Positions 35,426 to 47,422 are shown, counted from the first letter of the stretch. The stretch: DNA of 64,000 bases from Actinocatenispora sera (GCF_018324685.1 NZ_AP023354.1:3906001-3970000), one strand, 5' to 3'. Notes: generated from the letters alone by a model not told the origin. Translations and numbers: made by a program.

Positions 35426-35464
35426 GGCCGCCCGTCACGCACACAGCATGCGGGCGGCCTTCTT
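35426..35464 (+). terminator. Intrinsic terminator before tra, element C
   Basis: Same stem-loop as 19359-19397 (stems 35426-35434 / 35451-35459). Confidence 0.6.
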
Positions 35465-35509
35465 CATGCCCAAACGCGGTCACGGACGGTTATCGGAGGG
35501 TTGGGGGTC

Positions 35510-37134
35510 ATGGCTAAGCGGATGGTGGCCACGCAGGTCTACCGGAGTCGATGGGCCAGCGGTTGTGGGACGCGATGCCGCTGGTGGTGCAGATCCCGGT
35601 AGCGGTGGGCGTCGGGGCGTACCGGGTGATCAAGCTCGCGGTCCAGCACCCCGCACGACCGGTGTGGTGGCCACGCTGGGCACGGCCGGGCTGGTGGGTG
35701 GCCGGTGGGCGCTGGCCGGTGTGGTCCTGGCCCCGGTCGTGGCCGGCGTGGTGTGGCGCATCGCCTGGCCCGTCTCGTTCAAGCAGCGGGTCACGCCCGC
35801 ATCCTGCGGTGGCAGCGTCGCTGGATCCGGTACGGGCGTCGCTGGATCGGTGGATGACCCGGTGCAAGCTGACCGTGCGGGATCACGACGGGGAGGTCAT
35901 CCCCGGCATCCGCAAGGTGGAGGTGCTGCCGGCGGCCGATCGGCTGCTGGTGGACGTGCCGGTCGGGATGACGGTCGACGCCCTCCGGGCCAAGACGGGG
36001 GAGTTGGCGAACGCAGCGCGGGCGTTGGCGTGCAGGGTGTGGGAAGTGCCGGGTAGCCCGGGTGAGGCGTGGGTGGAGTTCCAGCACACGGACATCCTGA
36101 TCTCCACGGTGCCAGCGCTGCCGATCCCGCAAGCCGACGAATCCGGGATGGTGCCGGTGGACCTGGCGGCCGTCCCGGTCGGCATGCGCGAGGACGGGAC
36201 CGGCTGGACGATCCCGCTGCTGGCCCGGCATGTGCTGGTGGCGGGCCGGTCCCGGTCGGGTAAGGGCTCGCTGATCTGGTCGGTGCTGCGCTACCTGGCG
36301 CCGGCGATCCGGGCCGGGCTGGTGAAGGTGACCGGGATCGACCCGAAGGGCGGCATGGAGCTGTCCATCGGGCGCCCGTTGTTCACCCGGTATGAGGCGG
36401 ACCGGGCCGAAGCCATGGTCGCGCTGCTGGAAGCGGAAGCCGATCATATGGACTGCGTGGCGTTGGAGCTGGCGGGCAATGTCCGCAAGTTCACCCCGTC
36501 GATGACCCACCCGCTGCATCTGGTGATCGTGGACGAGTTGGCGACGCTGACCGCGTACGCGCCGATGGATGTGCGGCGCCGGGCTGAGTACGCGTTGGGG
36601 CGGCTGCTGACCAAGGGCGCGGCGGTCGGCTGGGTGGTGCTCGGGTGCGTGCAGGAGCCGTCGAAGGACATCATCCCGATGCGCGGGCTGTTCACCTACC
36701 GCATCGCCCTCGGGCTCGACACCCCGTCGCAGGTGGACATGGTGTTGGGCGACGGGATGCGTGACCTCGGTGCGCTGGCCGATCAGATCCCGTTGACGGC
36801 GCCGGGCATGGGCTACGCGCTGTCGGAGTTCGAGAAGAACCCGTTCCGGGTGCGTGCCGCCTACGTCGATGACGACCAGATCCGCGACATGGCCGCCGAG
36901 TACGCACCGATCACCACCGACGCCAACGACGTCGAAGACATCCCGGCTGCCCCCATGGCTGGCAACCGCAACGAGGGCCAGGCGGACGAGGCCAAGCGGC
37001 CGGAGCCGGTGGAAGTGGTCGACCTGGAGGAGTGCCCGCCGGCCGATGTGACGCCGGTGGTGCCGGACTCGCTGCTGGCCAAGCTGCGCAACCTGCCGGC
37101 AGCGGACGGCTCGGACGGGACGGAGGCGGCGTGA
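35510..37134 (+). pseudogene. FtsK/SpoIIIE-type transfer protein Tra, frameshifted copy
   Basis: Copy of 19444-21072 with four single-base deletions confined to the first ~330 nt (near 35544, 35652, 35796 and 35843). The motor domain, including Walker A and B, is in one open frame. Confidence 0.75.
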
Positions 37135-37386
37135 TGAGTGCGGTACCGCAGACAACGACGGGGCGCGGCTGTTCCGGATCCGGGTCCCCGGGTCGGACAA
37201 GTCGACGGCGGTGACGGTGCGGATGACCGACGAGTCGGCGTGGATCGCGATCGGGGCTCGGCATCGTCGGCTTCCGCTGACCGTGCCGGAGGCGTGGGCG
37301 TTGTTCAAGGCCCTGGCCGATGCGCTGGATACGGCTGGGATCCGCCGGCGTTCCTGTCTCGTCCCGTCCACCGCGACACCAAGTAG
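37134..37386 (+). pseudogene. Small hypothetical AICE protein, frameshifted copy
   Basis: Copy of 21072-21326 lacking a G near 37147 and another near 37338. Confidence 0.5.
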
Positions 37387-37396
37387 GGGGTGACCT

Positions 37397-38021
37397 GTGG
37401 TGGCTGAGGCAAGCAAGTCGCAGCGGGTAGAGGATGTCGCTCGGCTCGGATCATGGGCGCGATCGGCGTCATGGCCGGTGCCGCGTCGTTCACGCACATG
37501 CACGACTGGACGATGCAGGCGCTCCCGCACGGGACGGCCGACTGGTTCGGCTGGGCGAACGCGGTCGCCTCCGAGCTGATGCCCACGTGTGCGCTGTTGG
37601 AGATCCGCCGCAAGCGCCGGGCCGGCGGCTCGATCACCTACCCGGTCGCGCTGCTGGTCGCCTCCGGCCTGCTCTCACTGGGCGCCCAGGTCTCGCAAGC
37701 CGGAGACTCCCTCACCTCGAAGGGTCTGGCGGCGCTGCCGCGGTGGCGTTCATGCTGCTGTCAAGCTCGTGTTCTCCGCCTCCCGAAGACCACGAATGAC
37801 ACGGAAGCTGTTGTCCCACAACGGGAGCGAGTCACCGACCCGGCCCCTGCGGAGGTCGAGCCTGCCGCTCCGGTACCTCCCTCGGTGCCTGCCGCTCCGG
37901 TGCCTGGCGTTCCTGCGGTGACTCGTCCGGTGTCGTCCACGGTCCCGGCTGCTCCGGTGGTCCCGTCGGGTCCGGTCGTGCCGGCCGCGCTAACGGCCGT
38001 CCGGTGGTGATCGGCCGATGA
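37397..38021 (+). pseudogene. SpdB-like membrane protein, frameshifted copy
   Basis: Copy of 21337-21966, five bases shorter (losses near 37449, 37740, 37760, 37780 and 37983). Confidence 0.55.
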
Positions 38022-39793
38022 CCACCACCGTGGACACGATGATGCTGCCCGGTCTCGGCAGGACGACCAACCGCGTCCGGGGTCGCGGGCAGCTCGGATG
38101 CTGCAGCCGATCGCGAAGGATGTAGCGGTTGAGCTGGCGAAGAAGTTCGGGGTGTGCGTCAAACCGGTGTGCTTCGCCGTACCAACACCGCGACCGGGGA
38201 AACCGAGCTGGTGCCGGTGCCCTGCGGGGCTACGTCGGCGGCGAAGTGTGAGCCGTGCGCGGAAGCCAACCGCAGGCTGCGCATGCAGCAGATCCGGGAA
38301 GGCTGGCACCTTACCGAAGAGCCGGTCACCACCCCGGATGCCCCGACCGATGAACAGCGGATTTGGTGGAGTACCGGGCTGTCCTGGAGTTCGCCCGCAC
38401 GTCGGTGTGATGGCGGCCGAGTGGGACCAGGTGCGCGAGCTGGACGCGGAGATTGACCGGGTGGATGAGCAGATCACCGCGGCCGGTGTGCGCGGCTCGG
38501 TCTGCCCGCGGCCGGAAGGACGGGACCGATCCGGACGAGTCGGCCCCGTCGCGGAACGGTCCACGAAACGGCGGCAGGACGCGCCGGACCTTCCTCGCCT
38601 GCCCGTCGCCAACCGGACCATCCCGCACCCACACATCGGCACCGACGCCGGGAGCACCGGGACTCGGTGTTCCTGACCTTGACGCTCGGCAGCTACGGGC
38701 CGATCCACTCCGCCTACCGGCGTCGCGGCGCGGTGGAGGTGTGCGAGTGGGGGAGCTGCACAGCCCCCACGACCCCAGGGTCGGACCCCGGTGGACCCGG
38801 ACAGCTACGACTACCGGGCCGCGGCGCTGGACGCGATCCACTTCGCGAAGGTGCTCGACCGGTTCTGGCAGAACCTCCGCCGCGCGGTCGGGTGGAACGT
38901 CCAGTACGCCGGTCGGTCGAGATGCAAAAGCGGCTGGCCCCACACGGGCACTTCGCCGTCCGGGGAGCACTCCCGCGGGCACTGGTGCGGCAGGTGGCGG
39001 CGGCGACCTACCACCAGGTGTGGTGGCCCGCCACGACAAGATCGTGTACGACCCGGACGGGGCAGTGCCGTGTGGGACCCGGACGCCAAGACCTACCGGG
39101 ACCCGGAAACCTCGGCGGCGCTGCCGACCTGGGATGAGGCGCTGGACGCCTTGGATGAGGACCCGGACGCGGAACCTGCGCACGTGGTGCGGCTCGGCAG
39201 CGTGCACCTTGCCGGGTGCGGGCGGCTCGGAGAGCGCCGAGAAGACCATCCGCTACATCACCAAGTACATCGCGAAGGACATCACCGACGCGGTGGCTCC
39301 GGGGTCGCGGGCGCAGGAAGACCACCTCGCCCGCCTGGCGGCCGAGCTGCAAACCCTGCCGTGCTCTCCGACCTGTGCGAACTGGCTGCTGTACGGGTGC
39401 AGCCCAAGAACGCGAAGGCTACGGCGCGGCCGGGACGGTGCAAGGCAAGGTGCATCAGCGGCGCACCCTCGGGTTCACCGGGCGGCGGTGCTGGTCTCCC
39501 GGCAGTGGTCGAACAAGACCCTGTCCGATCACCGGGCCGACCGCAAAGCCTGGGTCAAAGCTCTCCTCGCGCTTTCGGCAACCGGGGAAACCACGATCGG
39601 CGAGCACGACCAGGCGGCCGGCGACCCTCCGCCGTTCGAGTACGAGTTGGCGTCCCGGGACGACCCGGACGTGCCTCCGCCGCATGTGCATTTCCTGCGC
39701 AAGATCGCCGAACGGCAAGCCTGGCGGCACACTCGACGCGCGCGAAACAACAGGCACAGCAGCAGCTTTTGGCAACGCAAACCGTTGCGGCAT
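38018..39793 (+). pseudogene. RepSA-type replication initiator, heavily frameshifted copy
   Basis: Copy of 21963-23759 with about 20 missing bases. A six-base gap at the 3' end (GCATCTGG where other units read GCATAAGGATCTGG) also removes the stop codon. Motif fragments FLTLTL, HGHFAVRG and YITKYIAKD survive in different frames. Probably a consensus artefact. Confidence 0.7.
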
Positions 39794-39808
39794 CTGGGGA
39801 GGATCGCT

Positions 39809-40001
39809 GTGTCCACAGGACGCGGTTCGGCTCGAACCTGCTTGGATTGACGACGTGGCGGCGTACCTCCGGGTGCCGGTCGAGACGCTGCGGACCTGGC
39901 GCAAGAAGCGCACTGGCCCGCCGGCTCGTCGCTGCGGCAAACACCTTCGCTACGACCCGGTAGCCGTTCGGGCGTGGCTCAGTTCGAGCGACGTGGCGTA
40001 G
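39809..40001 (+). pseudogene. Excisionase, frameshifted copy
   Basis: Copy of 23779-23976 lacking two bases near 39818 and three near 39846. The helix-turn-helix part from 39850 onward is in frame with the normal stop. Confidence 0.6.
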
Positions 40002-40012
40002 GGCGGCGGGAC

Positions 40013-41219
40013 GTGGCGCACATCGAGGATCGTTGGTACCGACCGACGCAAGACGAGTTCGGCAAGGTGGTCGTCAACGGCCGCGGCAAGCCGGTGATGG
40101 AGGACGGAGAGGTACGGCCAAGGGATCGGTCGCCCTACCTGCGGGGGAGCGGCGGAGCAAGTCCTTCGCGGACAAGCAGAAGGGCGATGCTGAGGCGTTC
40201 CTCATCACCGTTGAGTCCGAGAAGCGGCGAGGGACCTACGTCGATCCCACCGCCGGCAAGGTTGTTCCGCGACTACGCGGAGCAGTGGATGCGCGGACAG
40301 ACGTTCGATGAGTCGACCCGCGAATCGGTCGAGTACCGCGTTCGCAAGCACCTCTATCCGATGCTTGGGGATCGTCCGCTGAGCAAGATCAACCCTGGAT
40401 TGATCCGGGATTGGGACCGCTCGCTGTACGACGTGTTGTCGGCGTCCACGCGCTCGGTCGTGTTTGCTCACCTACGCGCCATCCTCGGCGCGGCTGTCGA
40501 TGACGAGAAGATCGTCAAGAACCCATGCACAGCGCGCTCTGTGCGGCAACCGCGGCACTGAACGGCGCGTCGTTCCTTGGACTCGCGAACAGGTGGCCGC
40601 GATCCGCCGGGCGGTCCCTGAGCGGTACCGACTGGTGGTGGACCTCGGCGCCGGTTGCGGCCTGCGTCAGGGCGAGATCTTCGGCTTGTCTCCCGATGAT
40701 GTGGACCTGGACGCCGGAGTGATCCATGTGCGGAGGCAGGTCAAGCGGGTCCGCTCGCGGTTGGTCTTCGGCCTGCCCAAGAACGATCGCGACCGGCACG
40801 TGCCGCTTCCTAGCATGATCGCGCGCCGAATCGAGGACCACATCGACGGTGGTCGGTTCGGCCCGACCTCGATCACGCTGCCGTGGGAGAACCCGCTGAC
40901 CGGGAAGCCGACCACGGTGGACCTGCTGTTGACGACGACCCGGAACGGTGCGCTCAACCGGTCGACGTTCGACAGCAAGATGTGGCATCCCGCCTTGGCC
41001 CTGGCGGGCATCGAACGGTCGCGCGCGACCGGTGTCCACGCGCTGCGGCACTTCTACGCCTCGGCGCTGCTGGACGCGGGGGAGAACATCAAGAGCCTGT
41101 CGAGCTACCTCGGGCACCACGATCCCGGCTTCACGCTGCGGGTGTACACGCACCTGATGCCGTCGAGCGAGGACAGGGCGCGTCGCGCGATCGACAGTGT
41201 GCTGGGCGGAGACGAGTAA
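40013..41219 (+). pseudogene. Tyrosine integrase, frameshifted copy
   Basis: Copy of 23988-25214, 20 bases shorter: scrambled or short sequence at 40098-40145, losses near 40262 and one C lost at 40556. The catalytic domain (from about 40560) is complete. Confidence 0.75.
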
Positions 41220-41708
41220 CCCCCACGCGACCCCCGGGGCCGTGTTGCTCGGGTGTTTTGCCTGGTCAGAGGCAATCTCGTGACAGTCCCCGGCGTACCG
41301 GCCGACTCGTCCACCCCACCCCAGCTCCCGGCGCTGATCATGGCGTTGACCCGCGACAACGCTGGTCGACTCTGGTCATGAATGGTCGTCGTCGGTCGTC
41401 GTCAGAGCCCCCAGCGAACCCCCAGAGCCCCCAGGAACCCCGAGATCTTGTCCATCCCGTCTGCCGTCGGCCCACCCTCCGGGGTAGCGGGGCTGTCCTG
41501 TCTGGTGAAGGTGGAGCGCCCGACCGGACGTACGACCTTCGCCAGACAGGACAGGTCTGCTACGGCATCGCCTGGGCCGTCGGCGGGCGGGATGGACCGC
41601 CACCCACGACCCGTACTCGCTCGGGTCCCCGTCCATCCCGGAGCCTGAGCGCCCCCGCCGGAGGCGTGCTTGTCGGGTGATGTCGCAGCGGGTGGCTAGC
41701 GTGTCGGC
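41220..41708. other. C/D junction: attP-like site and repeats
   Basis: Non-coding; unit junction at 41312/41313, C5 direct repeats at 41406-41442 (one C shorter than A/B), inverted repeat at 41493-41554. Confidence 0.6.
41493..41554. repeat. 62-bp inverted repeat, element D left end
   Basis: Same as 9418-9479 (arms 41493-41505 / 41542-41554). Confidence 0.6.
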
Positions 41709-42652
41709 GTGGACGAGTTGTTCGATCTTGATCCGGGTGCGGTGTTGACGCGAGGCGATCGGGCTGCCCGGTGGGGCGGTGGCACTCAGCGGGGGATTGA
41801 GCCATCGACGCGCACACCGAACGTGTTTCTGTACGCGGATCCGGCGGAGGCAGGCAAGTTCGGCTACGTCGATGGGTGGGCGCCGGGCGGCGACGTGTTC
41901 CTGTATACCGGCGAGGGCAGCGAGGGTGACCAGCAGCTCCAGCAGGGGAACCTGTCGCTGTTGGAGCATCGCAAGCAGGGTCGGGCGCTGCGGTTGTTCA
42001 TTGCGGCCTCGGGCAAGCAGCGCGGCGGCAAGTTGCATCGCTACGTGGGCGAGTTCGAAGTGGACCATGACTCGCCGTGTGCTCAGGAAGATGCGCCGGA
42101 TGCGTTGGGCGAGACCCGATCGGTTTGGGTGTTCCGGCTGCGTCCGGTGGGGCGGTCGAGTATCGCGAGTCGGATGCCAGCCGTCGCGACGTCGTGGAGG
42201 CCGGTCCGCGTGCCGAGCTGGTGGCTGTGGAACGCGTGGTGGCGGTGGAGTCAGATCGCAAGGCAACTCCGGGTGGCAAGGCGCGCAGGCGTGAGGCTGA
42301 GCTCACCGAGCAGTACCGGGCGTGGTTGGAGGCTCAGGGCCACCAGGTCATGCAGTGGAAGCTGACGCTGCCTGGACAGGTCGCCGCGCTCCGTACGGAC
42401 CTGTTTGACGCCACCGTTAGCGAGATCTACGAGGCGAAGGGCTCGATCGCGCGGGAGAGCATCCGCATGGCGATCGGACAGCTGCTCGACTACCGCCGCC
42501 ACGTGCCGGTGCCGGGCGCCGCGCTGGCCGTGCTGCTACCTGCTCGTCCCTCGGATGACCTGGTGGATCTGGTGACCTCGGCGGGCATGAGCTGCGTGTA
42601 CCGGCAGGACGCGGGGCGCTTCCATCGGGTCGGCCCGACCACGGCGAGCTGA
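41709..42652 (+). pseudogene. Type IV restriction endonuclease, frameshifted copy
   Basis: Copy of 9634-10578 with one G missing from a G5 run near 42151. The SRA-like and PD-(D/E)XK halves are in different frames. A homopolymer error is the simplest explanation. Confidence 0.65.
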
Positions 42653-42975
42653 GGCAGTGCCTTTCGGCAGGCAGCGCTTGCGGCCACGGCTCGTGCCCAG
42701 CTGACTCGGGGGCAAGATGGCCCCGGTCCTGGGCCATCGCGGCAGCGCTCGCCCGCAAGCACGGCGAAACGGTGACCACGCAGAGGCGAGCGTAAGGCCG
42801 TGCCCAACAGCTCGCCCTGGTCCTGGCGGTGCTCGTCGACGGCGGCGCCGGGCGCGGGCCGGCCTACCGCCCGCCGAGGCCGGAGGCCGTAGGCGGGCGG
42901 CCCTTCCCGGACCGTGCCCGGCGCCTGCGCCGCGCCAGCGGCGCCTTGATCCAGTAGAGACTAATTCGGCAATCC
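42653..42975. other. Non-coding stretch between nuclease and IS481, element D
   Basis: Same content as 10579-10901; GC-rich inverted repeat at 42867-42900. Confidence 0.4.
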
Positions 42976-42990
42976 TTGTAACCGACTCCA

Positions 42991-44983
42991 TGTCCTGTCT
43001 CGGGTGATGGTTGACAGTCGTGTATCGGCTGATGGTTGACATCGGGTCGTGTTCGGTGGTCCTGTTCGGCGGCGCTCCGCGGGCGTCATCGAGTCAGGGA
43101 GGCCGGGGTTGGCGCTGGTTGCGTTGTCGGTTGTTGAGCGGCGGTTGGACGCGGTGCGGGCGGTGTTGGCGGGCGCTGCGGTCACGGAGATCGCGGCCTC
43201 GGTGGGTGTGTCGCGGCAGACGGTGCATGTCTGGGTGGGCCGGTATCTGGCCGAGGGCGTGAGCGGGTTGGCGGATCGGTCTCATCGGCCGGTGTCGTGT
43301 CCGCATCGGGTCGGGCCCGATGTTGAGGTGGTAGTGGCGGAGATGCGTCGGGCGCATCCGCGGTGGGGTGCCAAGCGGATCCGGATGCAGCTGTTGCGTC
43401 GCCCGCTGGAGGATGTGGTGGTGCCGTCGACGGCCACGATCAACCGGATCCTGACGCGGCAGGGTTTGGTGCGGCCTCGGCCGCGGAAGCGTCCTCGTGA
43501 CTCGTATGTGCGGTGGCAGCGGCCTGGGCCGATGCAGTTGTGGGGTGTCGACATCGTTGGTGGGATCTGGCTGATCAACCCGGCCACCGGTGCGCGTCGG
43601 GAGGCGAAGGTGGTCACCGGCGTCGATGATCATTCCCGGTTTTGTGTGATGGCGGCGGTGGTGGAACGGGCCACCAGCCGGGCGGTGTGTCTGGCGTTCG
43701 CGCAGGCCCTGGCCCGGTTCGGGGTGCCCGAAGAGGTGTTGAGCGACAACGGAAAGCAGTTCACCGACCGGTTCGGTAAGGGCGGGGAGGTGTTGTTCGA
43801 CAAGATCTGCCGCAAGAACGGCATCACGCATCGGCTCACTCAGCCGGCCTCGCCCAACCAGAACGGGAAGGTGGAACGTTTCCACGGCACGTTCCGACCG
43901 GACTTTCTGGACCAGGCTGAGGCGTTCACCAGCGTGGCGCAGGCGCAGGCGGCGGTGGATGCGTGGGTGGCCGACTACAACACCGACCGGCCCCATCAGG
44001 CGTTGGACGACACGCTGCCGGTCACTCCCGCCGAGCGGTTCGTCCCGGTCGAGAACCAGCAGCGGACGCTGATTGACCTGTGGCTGCCGCCGGCGGTCGC
44101 CGCCTGTCCGGCACCGGCATCTGCGGCCTGCGGGCAGTCCACGGGCGCGGCTGTCACAGCGGCAGACGAGCCGGCAGCGGGCTGGACCGGTGGGCCGATC
44201 GCTTTCGACCGGGTGGTGCCGCCGTCAGGCAACCTGATGGTCGCCGGCAAACAGTTCTGGCTCGGACCGGCCCGCGCCGGGATCACGGTCAGTTTCTGGG
44301 CAGACACCGACGTGATCCACCTGAGCGCCGCGGGCGGCCGTATCAAGTCGCTGCGATCGCACCTGACGGTCAACGACCTGGCCCGCCTGGTCCGGGCGGG
44401 CGCGGTGCCCGCCGGGCCACCACCCTTGCCGGCACCCGACCACACCGACGCGATCGAGGTCGATCGCACCGTCAGCGCCGCCGGCACCGTCTCGCTGGGA
44501 CAACACATCGTGCTGGCCGCCGAGATCCTCGCCGGGCGGCGGGTCGGGATCCGCATCGAACCCACCACGCTGATGATGTTCGATCTCGACACCCGCGAAC
44601 TGCTGCGCACCCGACCCAACCCGCTGACCACCGCCGAGGTCGGCCGGCTACGCGCAGCGCGGAAAGCAGGACCACCACCACGCCCCTCGCTGGAACCGGT
44701 CCGGGTCCAACGACGGGCCTCCAACACCGGGGTGGTCATGGTCTGCGGGCAGAAGATCGCCCTGGGCCGCGCCCACCGCCACCAGACGCTCACCATCGCG
44801 GTGTCCGACACGACTCTGGCCATCGACCTCGACGACGGCGACACCAAGATCGTGCGGCGCACCACCACCCAACCGGTCCGTAACATCAAAGCCGACCGGC
44901 CGCGGGCGGTCCCCCAAATTTCCTAGACCCAGCGTCAACCATCACTTGACACAGATCCGTCAACCATCACCTGAGTCAAGACA
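42991..44983 (+). mobile_element. IS481-family insertion sequence, element D copy
   Basis: Same IS and same 15-bp target duplication (42976-42990 and 44984-44998). Confidence 0.9.
43109..44926 (+). CDS. IS481-family DDE transposase
   Basis: Intact copy of 11035-12852. Confidence 0.88.
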   Translation: MALVALSVVERRLDAVRAVLAGAAVTEIAASVGVSRQTVHVWVGRYLAEGVSGLADRSHRPVSCPHRVGPDVEVVVAEMRRAHPRWGAKRIRMQLLRRPLEDVVVPSTATINRILTRQGLVRPRPRKRPRDSYVRWQRPGPMQLWGVDIVGGIWLINPATGARREAKVVTGVDDHSRFCVMAAVVERATSRAVCLAFAQALARFGVPEEVLSDNGKQFTDRFGKGGEVLFDKICRKNGITHRLTQPASPNQNGKVERFHGTFRPDFLDQAEAFTSVAQAQAAVDAWVADYNTDRPHQALDDTLPVTPAERFVPVENQQRTLIDLWLPPAVAACPAPASAACGQSTGAAVTAADEPAAGWTGGPIAFDRVVPPSGNLMVAGKQFWLGPARAGITVSFWADTDVIHLSAAGGRIKSLRSHLTVNDLARLVRAGAVPAGPPPLPAPDHTDAIEVDRTVSAAGTVSLGQHIVLAAEILAGRRVGIRIEPTTLMMFDLDTRELLRTRPNPLTTAEVGRLRAARKAGPPPRPSLEPVRVQRRASNTGVVMVCGQKIALGRAHRHQTLTIAVSDTTLAIDLDDGDTKIVRRTTTQPVRNIKADRPRAVPQIS

Positions 44984-45006
44984 TTGTAACCGACTCCAGG
45001 GAGAGG

Positions 45007-45930
45007 TCACTGGCGCATGCCATTGATGCGAGCCCGATGTTCCTCGCGTTGGCGGGCTGCGTTAACGCGTAGCGCCTTGGCGTATTCGGCCTTAATTGCC
45101 TCTTGATGAAGCTTCGTTACGTCCGCACGCGTGCGCTTGCCCGCAAGGACTGCGTTGCAGAATTCGTTTCCATGAACCACGCACCAATACGATTTGAGAA
45201 GCTTACCTTCGCGCTCGCCATCGTCGTCGGGAATTTTCGCGATTGTCACGTCTTCCCAGATCGAGGTGCTAGGGGCGCCATCGCAGCCGCAGGTTGCGGC
45301 CAAGTAGTCGCTCTTATTCGCCCAGTCCCATATACTTCCTGCCACAATCATCTGATGCCGGTCGGCCTGCTGTGCCGCCTTTGCTGCGTAGTTGACGGCT
45401 TTCCCGGCCCAGACTGGCTCTTGATGTTTGGTGCGTGGCACACCGACTCGCTTGACCAATAGGGGACTCGCTGCAAGGCCGACCTTCAGACCGGTCTCAG
45501 GAAGGTCGGGCCATCGCTTCTCCAATCGCGGTACGAGATATCGATAACTGAATGTCTTGATGGTGATACCCGCGCAAATAGCTCGCGCGTATCTGTGGTC
45601 GCCCCAAAACAACCCGAAAGCGCCATCGCCTTGTATCGCAACGAAGTCGGCATCAAACTTGTCGAAGACCTGTGCAATGTTGCCTGTCGATGCTTGATAA
45701 ATGCTCGCCGTGGACTGCGGGTATTTGTTTACTCCAAGCTGCGTGGAGTTGCGCATGTCTGCCACCACTGCCACTGCATCGGTGAGTCGATGCCAGGTTC
45801 TGGCCTCGATGGGAAGCTTCTCGACATCGAGCGAGTGTCCACTGTCTATAACATCAGGGTTTGTCCCGAGTTCAACCGAAACACTCTTGTCGATATCGGC
45901 CAGGAAATCATCCAGGTCAACCGCAGTCAT
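45007..45930 (-). CDS. pycC: Class III nucleotide cyclase, PycC-like
   Basis: Intact copy of 12933-13856. Confidence 0.75.
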   Translation of the reverse strand: MTAVDLDDFLADIDKSVSVELGTNPDVIDSGHSLDVEKLPIEARTWHRLTDAVAVVADMRNSTQLGVNKYPQSTASIYQASTGNIAQVFDKFDADFVAIQGDGAFGLFWGDHRYARAICAGITIKTFSYRYLVPRLEKRWPDLPETGLKVGLAASPLLVKRVGVPRTKHQEPVWAGKAVNYAAKAAQQADRHQMIVAGSIWDWANKSDYLAATCGCDGAPSTSIWEDVTIAKIPDDDGEREGKLLKSYWCVVHGNEFCNAVLAGKRTRADVTKLHQEAIKAEYAKALRVNAARQREEHRARINGMRQ

Positions 45931-46081
45931 GGCCCCTCCGCTCACCGGATTCTCGGATCTTAGGAGGAAACCATGCTCTGCTGCGTCGATCGTCTGTATG
46001 ACGGGCACTCAGGCGTTTCGTGGGTAATCTTGACCGAAAGACTGATCCCGGTGGCGCAATCGGCGCAGATCATCGGATATT

Positions 46082-46588
46082 GTGAAGGCTGACGATGCTT
46101 GGCGACCACTCGGGCAGGTCAACGAATGGATTCGATTCGCAGACACGAAGGCTGCGGCAACTCTTGCCGGGAGCAGCGTGTTGGGGGGAATTCTTGTCCG
46201 ATCGATCCCGCGGGCTTCGGACTTTCATCACGATGCAATTCACGCCATTCATGCCATTGTTCTTTCTCTTGCGATCGTATGCATTGGTGCGAGCGCCGTT
46301 ATTAGCTTACGTACGCTGGCTCCAAGGTTGCGATCTCTCGGCGAACCCGACTCAATGATCTATTTTGATCATATTGCGCGCCGTTACGGCTCGGACAAGG
46401 AGCTTTACATCCGCCGCTTCGTGAGGCTGTCAGCCAAGGATAACTTGGTTGCTGAACAAGTGGTCGAACAGATCTGGGCGAACAGCTGTGTCGCTCGACG
46501 TAAATTTCAACATGTCGCATTGGCAATCTATTTGCTCGGCGCGGGGATGATTCTTTCGGGTTTGGCCGTTCTGGTGCAAAGGCTTTGA
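46082..46588 (+). CDS. pycTM: Pycsar effector membrane protein (PycTM-like)
   Basis: Intact copy of 14008-14514. Confidence 0.75.
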   Translation: MKADDAWRPLGQVNEWIRFADTKAAATLAGSSVLGGILVRSIPRASDFHHDAIHAIHAIVLSLAIVCIGASAVISLRTLAPRLRSLGEPDSMIYFDHIARRYGSDKELYIRRFVRLSAKDNLVAEQVVEQIWANSCVARRKFQHVALAIYLLGAGMILSGLAVLVQRL

Positions 46589-46598
46589 ATTGCGCTGG

Positions 46599-47420
46599 CT
46601 AGACGCGAGCAATTGCGGCAATGGATGCCCACGCCAGCACCCGTCGTGCATCAATGTTGAGAGTAGTGCTAATCGCCTTTGCAGTGAGTTTCACGGGGCG
46701 GTGTGGTGCTGCCTTAAGTGCGATGATCGCAGCATCATAGGAAACTTCGCCACTGATACCCCGGGGGTCAATGAGGTAGAGGCGCTCGTGTTTGCCGGCG
46801 AGGACGTTCCAGGGTGAAGCATCAGCGTGGCACAGTCCAGGCACGTGGTTGAGGGCCAGTGTGTCTAGATCCGCCAGGGCGGCGCGGCGTTCTTTTGTGG
46901 AAGCAACCTGACACCCGGGCGCGAGGTCTCGGAGGCGATCGTCGGTGAGTCGGTCGCGGAGCCAGTCGACGAGGTTCGGTAAGTCCGACGTGGGCGCTGG
47001 CTGACCTATGAGAGGGCCGAGCATCGCAGCGACTTGCTCGGGCTCTGGAAGAACGTTCTGGTCGCCGAGTGGTGTTCCGGGCTCGATCATGTCCATGACT
47101 GTCCATGTGCCGTGATCGGTGGTGCTGACCTCGTGGACCTGAGGCGATACCCCGATCTGCGCAAGTGCAACGCTAATGGCGCCTTGATGGCGGCCGTTCG
47201 GGTCGGGGCTGGATCGTAGGACGATCTGGCCATCCGGGGTGTTCGCTTTGACGACGAGGCCGAATCGGGCCGGGAGTACGGCGATCGGTTCTGCGTTGTA
47301 CCGGACGCACAGCTCGTGCAGCTCCCCAGCTACCGACATCGACCAGGGCTCGGCGAGTTCTGGCCAGCGGGCGCTGATGCCCGCAAGGACATGGGTGCTT
47401 ACAGCGATGGGCTCGAACAC
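46599..47420 (-). CDS. APH-like small-molecule kinase
   Basis: Intact copy of 14525-15346. Confidence 0.72.
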   Translation of the reverse strand: MFEPIAVSTHVLAGISARWPELAEPWSMSVAGELHELCVRYNAEPIAVLPARFGLVVKANTPDGQIVLRSSPDPNGRHQGAISVALAQIGVSPQVHEVSTTDHGTWTVMDMIEPGTPLGDQNVLPEPEQVAAMLGPLIGQPAPTSDLPNLVDWLRDRLTDDRLRDLAPGCQVASTKERRAALADLDTLALNHVPGLCHADASPWNVLAGKHERLYLIDPRGISGEVSYDAAIIALKAAPHRPVKLTAKAISTTLNIDARRVLAWASIAAIARV

Positions 47421-47422
47421 GG

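Larger units (their letters stand above)
25308..41312 (+). mobile_element. AICE element C (complete, indel-rich right half)
   Basis: Second full unit, 66 nt shorter than B. The left half (nuclease to 33.9 kb) matches B; between about 34.0 and 40.6 kb it has many G/C deletions and a few larger gaps, worst around 37.7-40.2 kb. Confidence 0.9.

Noticed and set aside
38018-39793. Programmed frameshifting in rep
   Set aside because: The intact copies at 5892, 21963 and 54037 need no frameshift; differences in this copy are scattered deletions.
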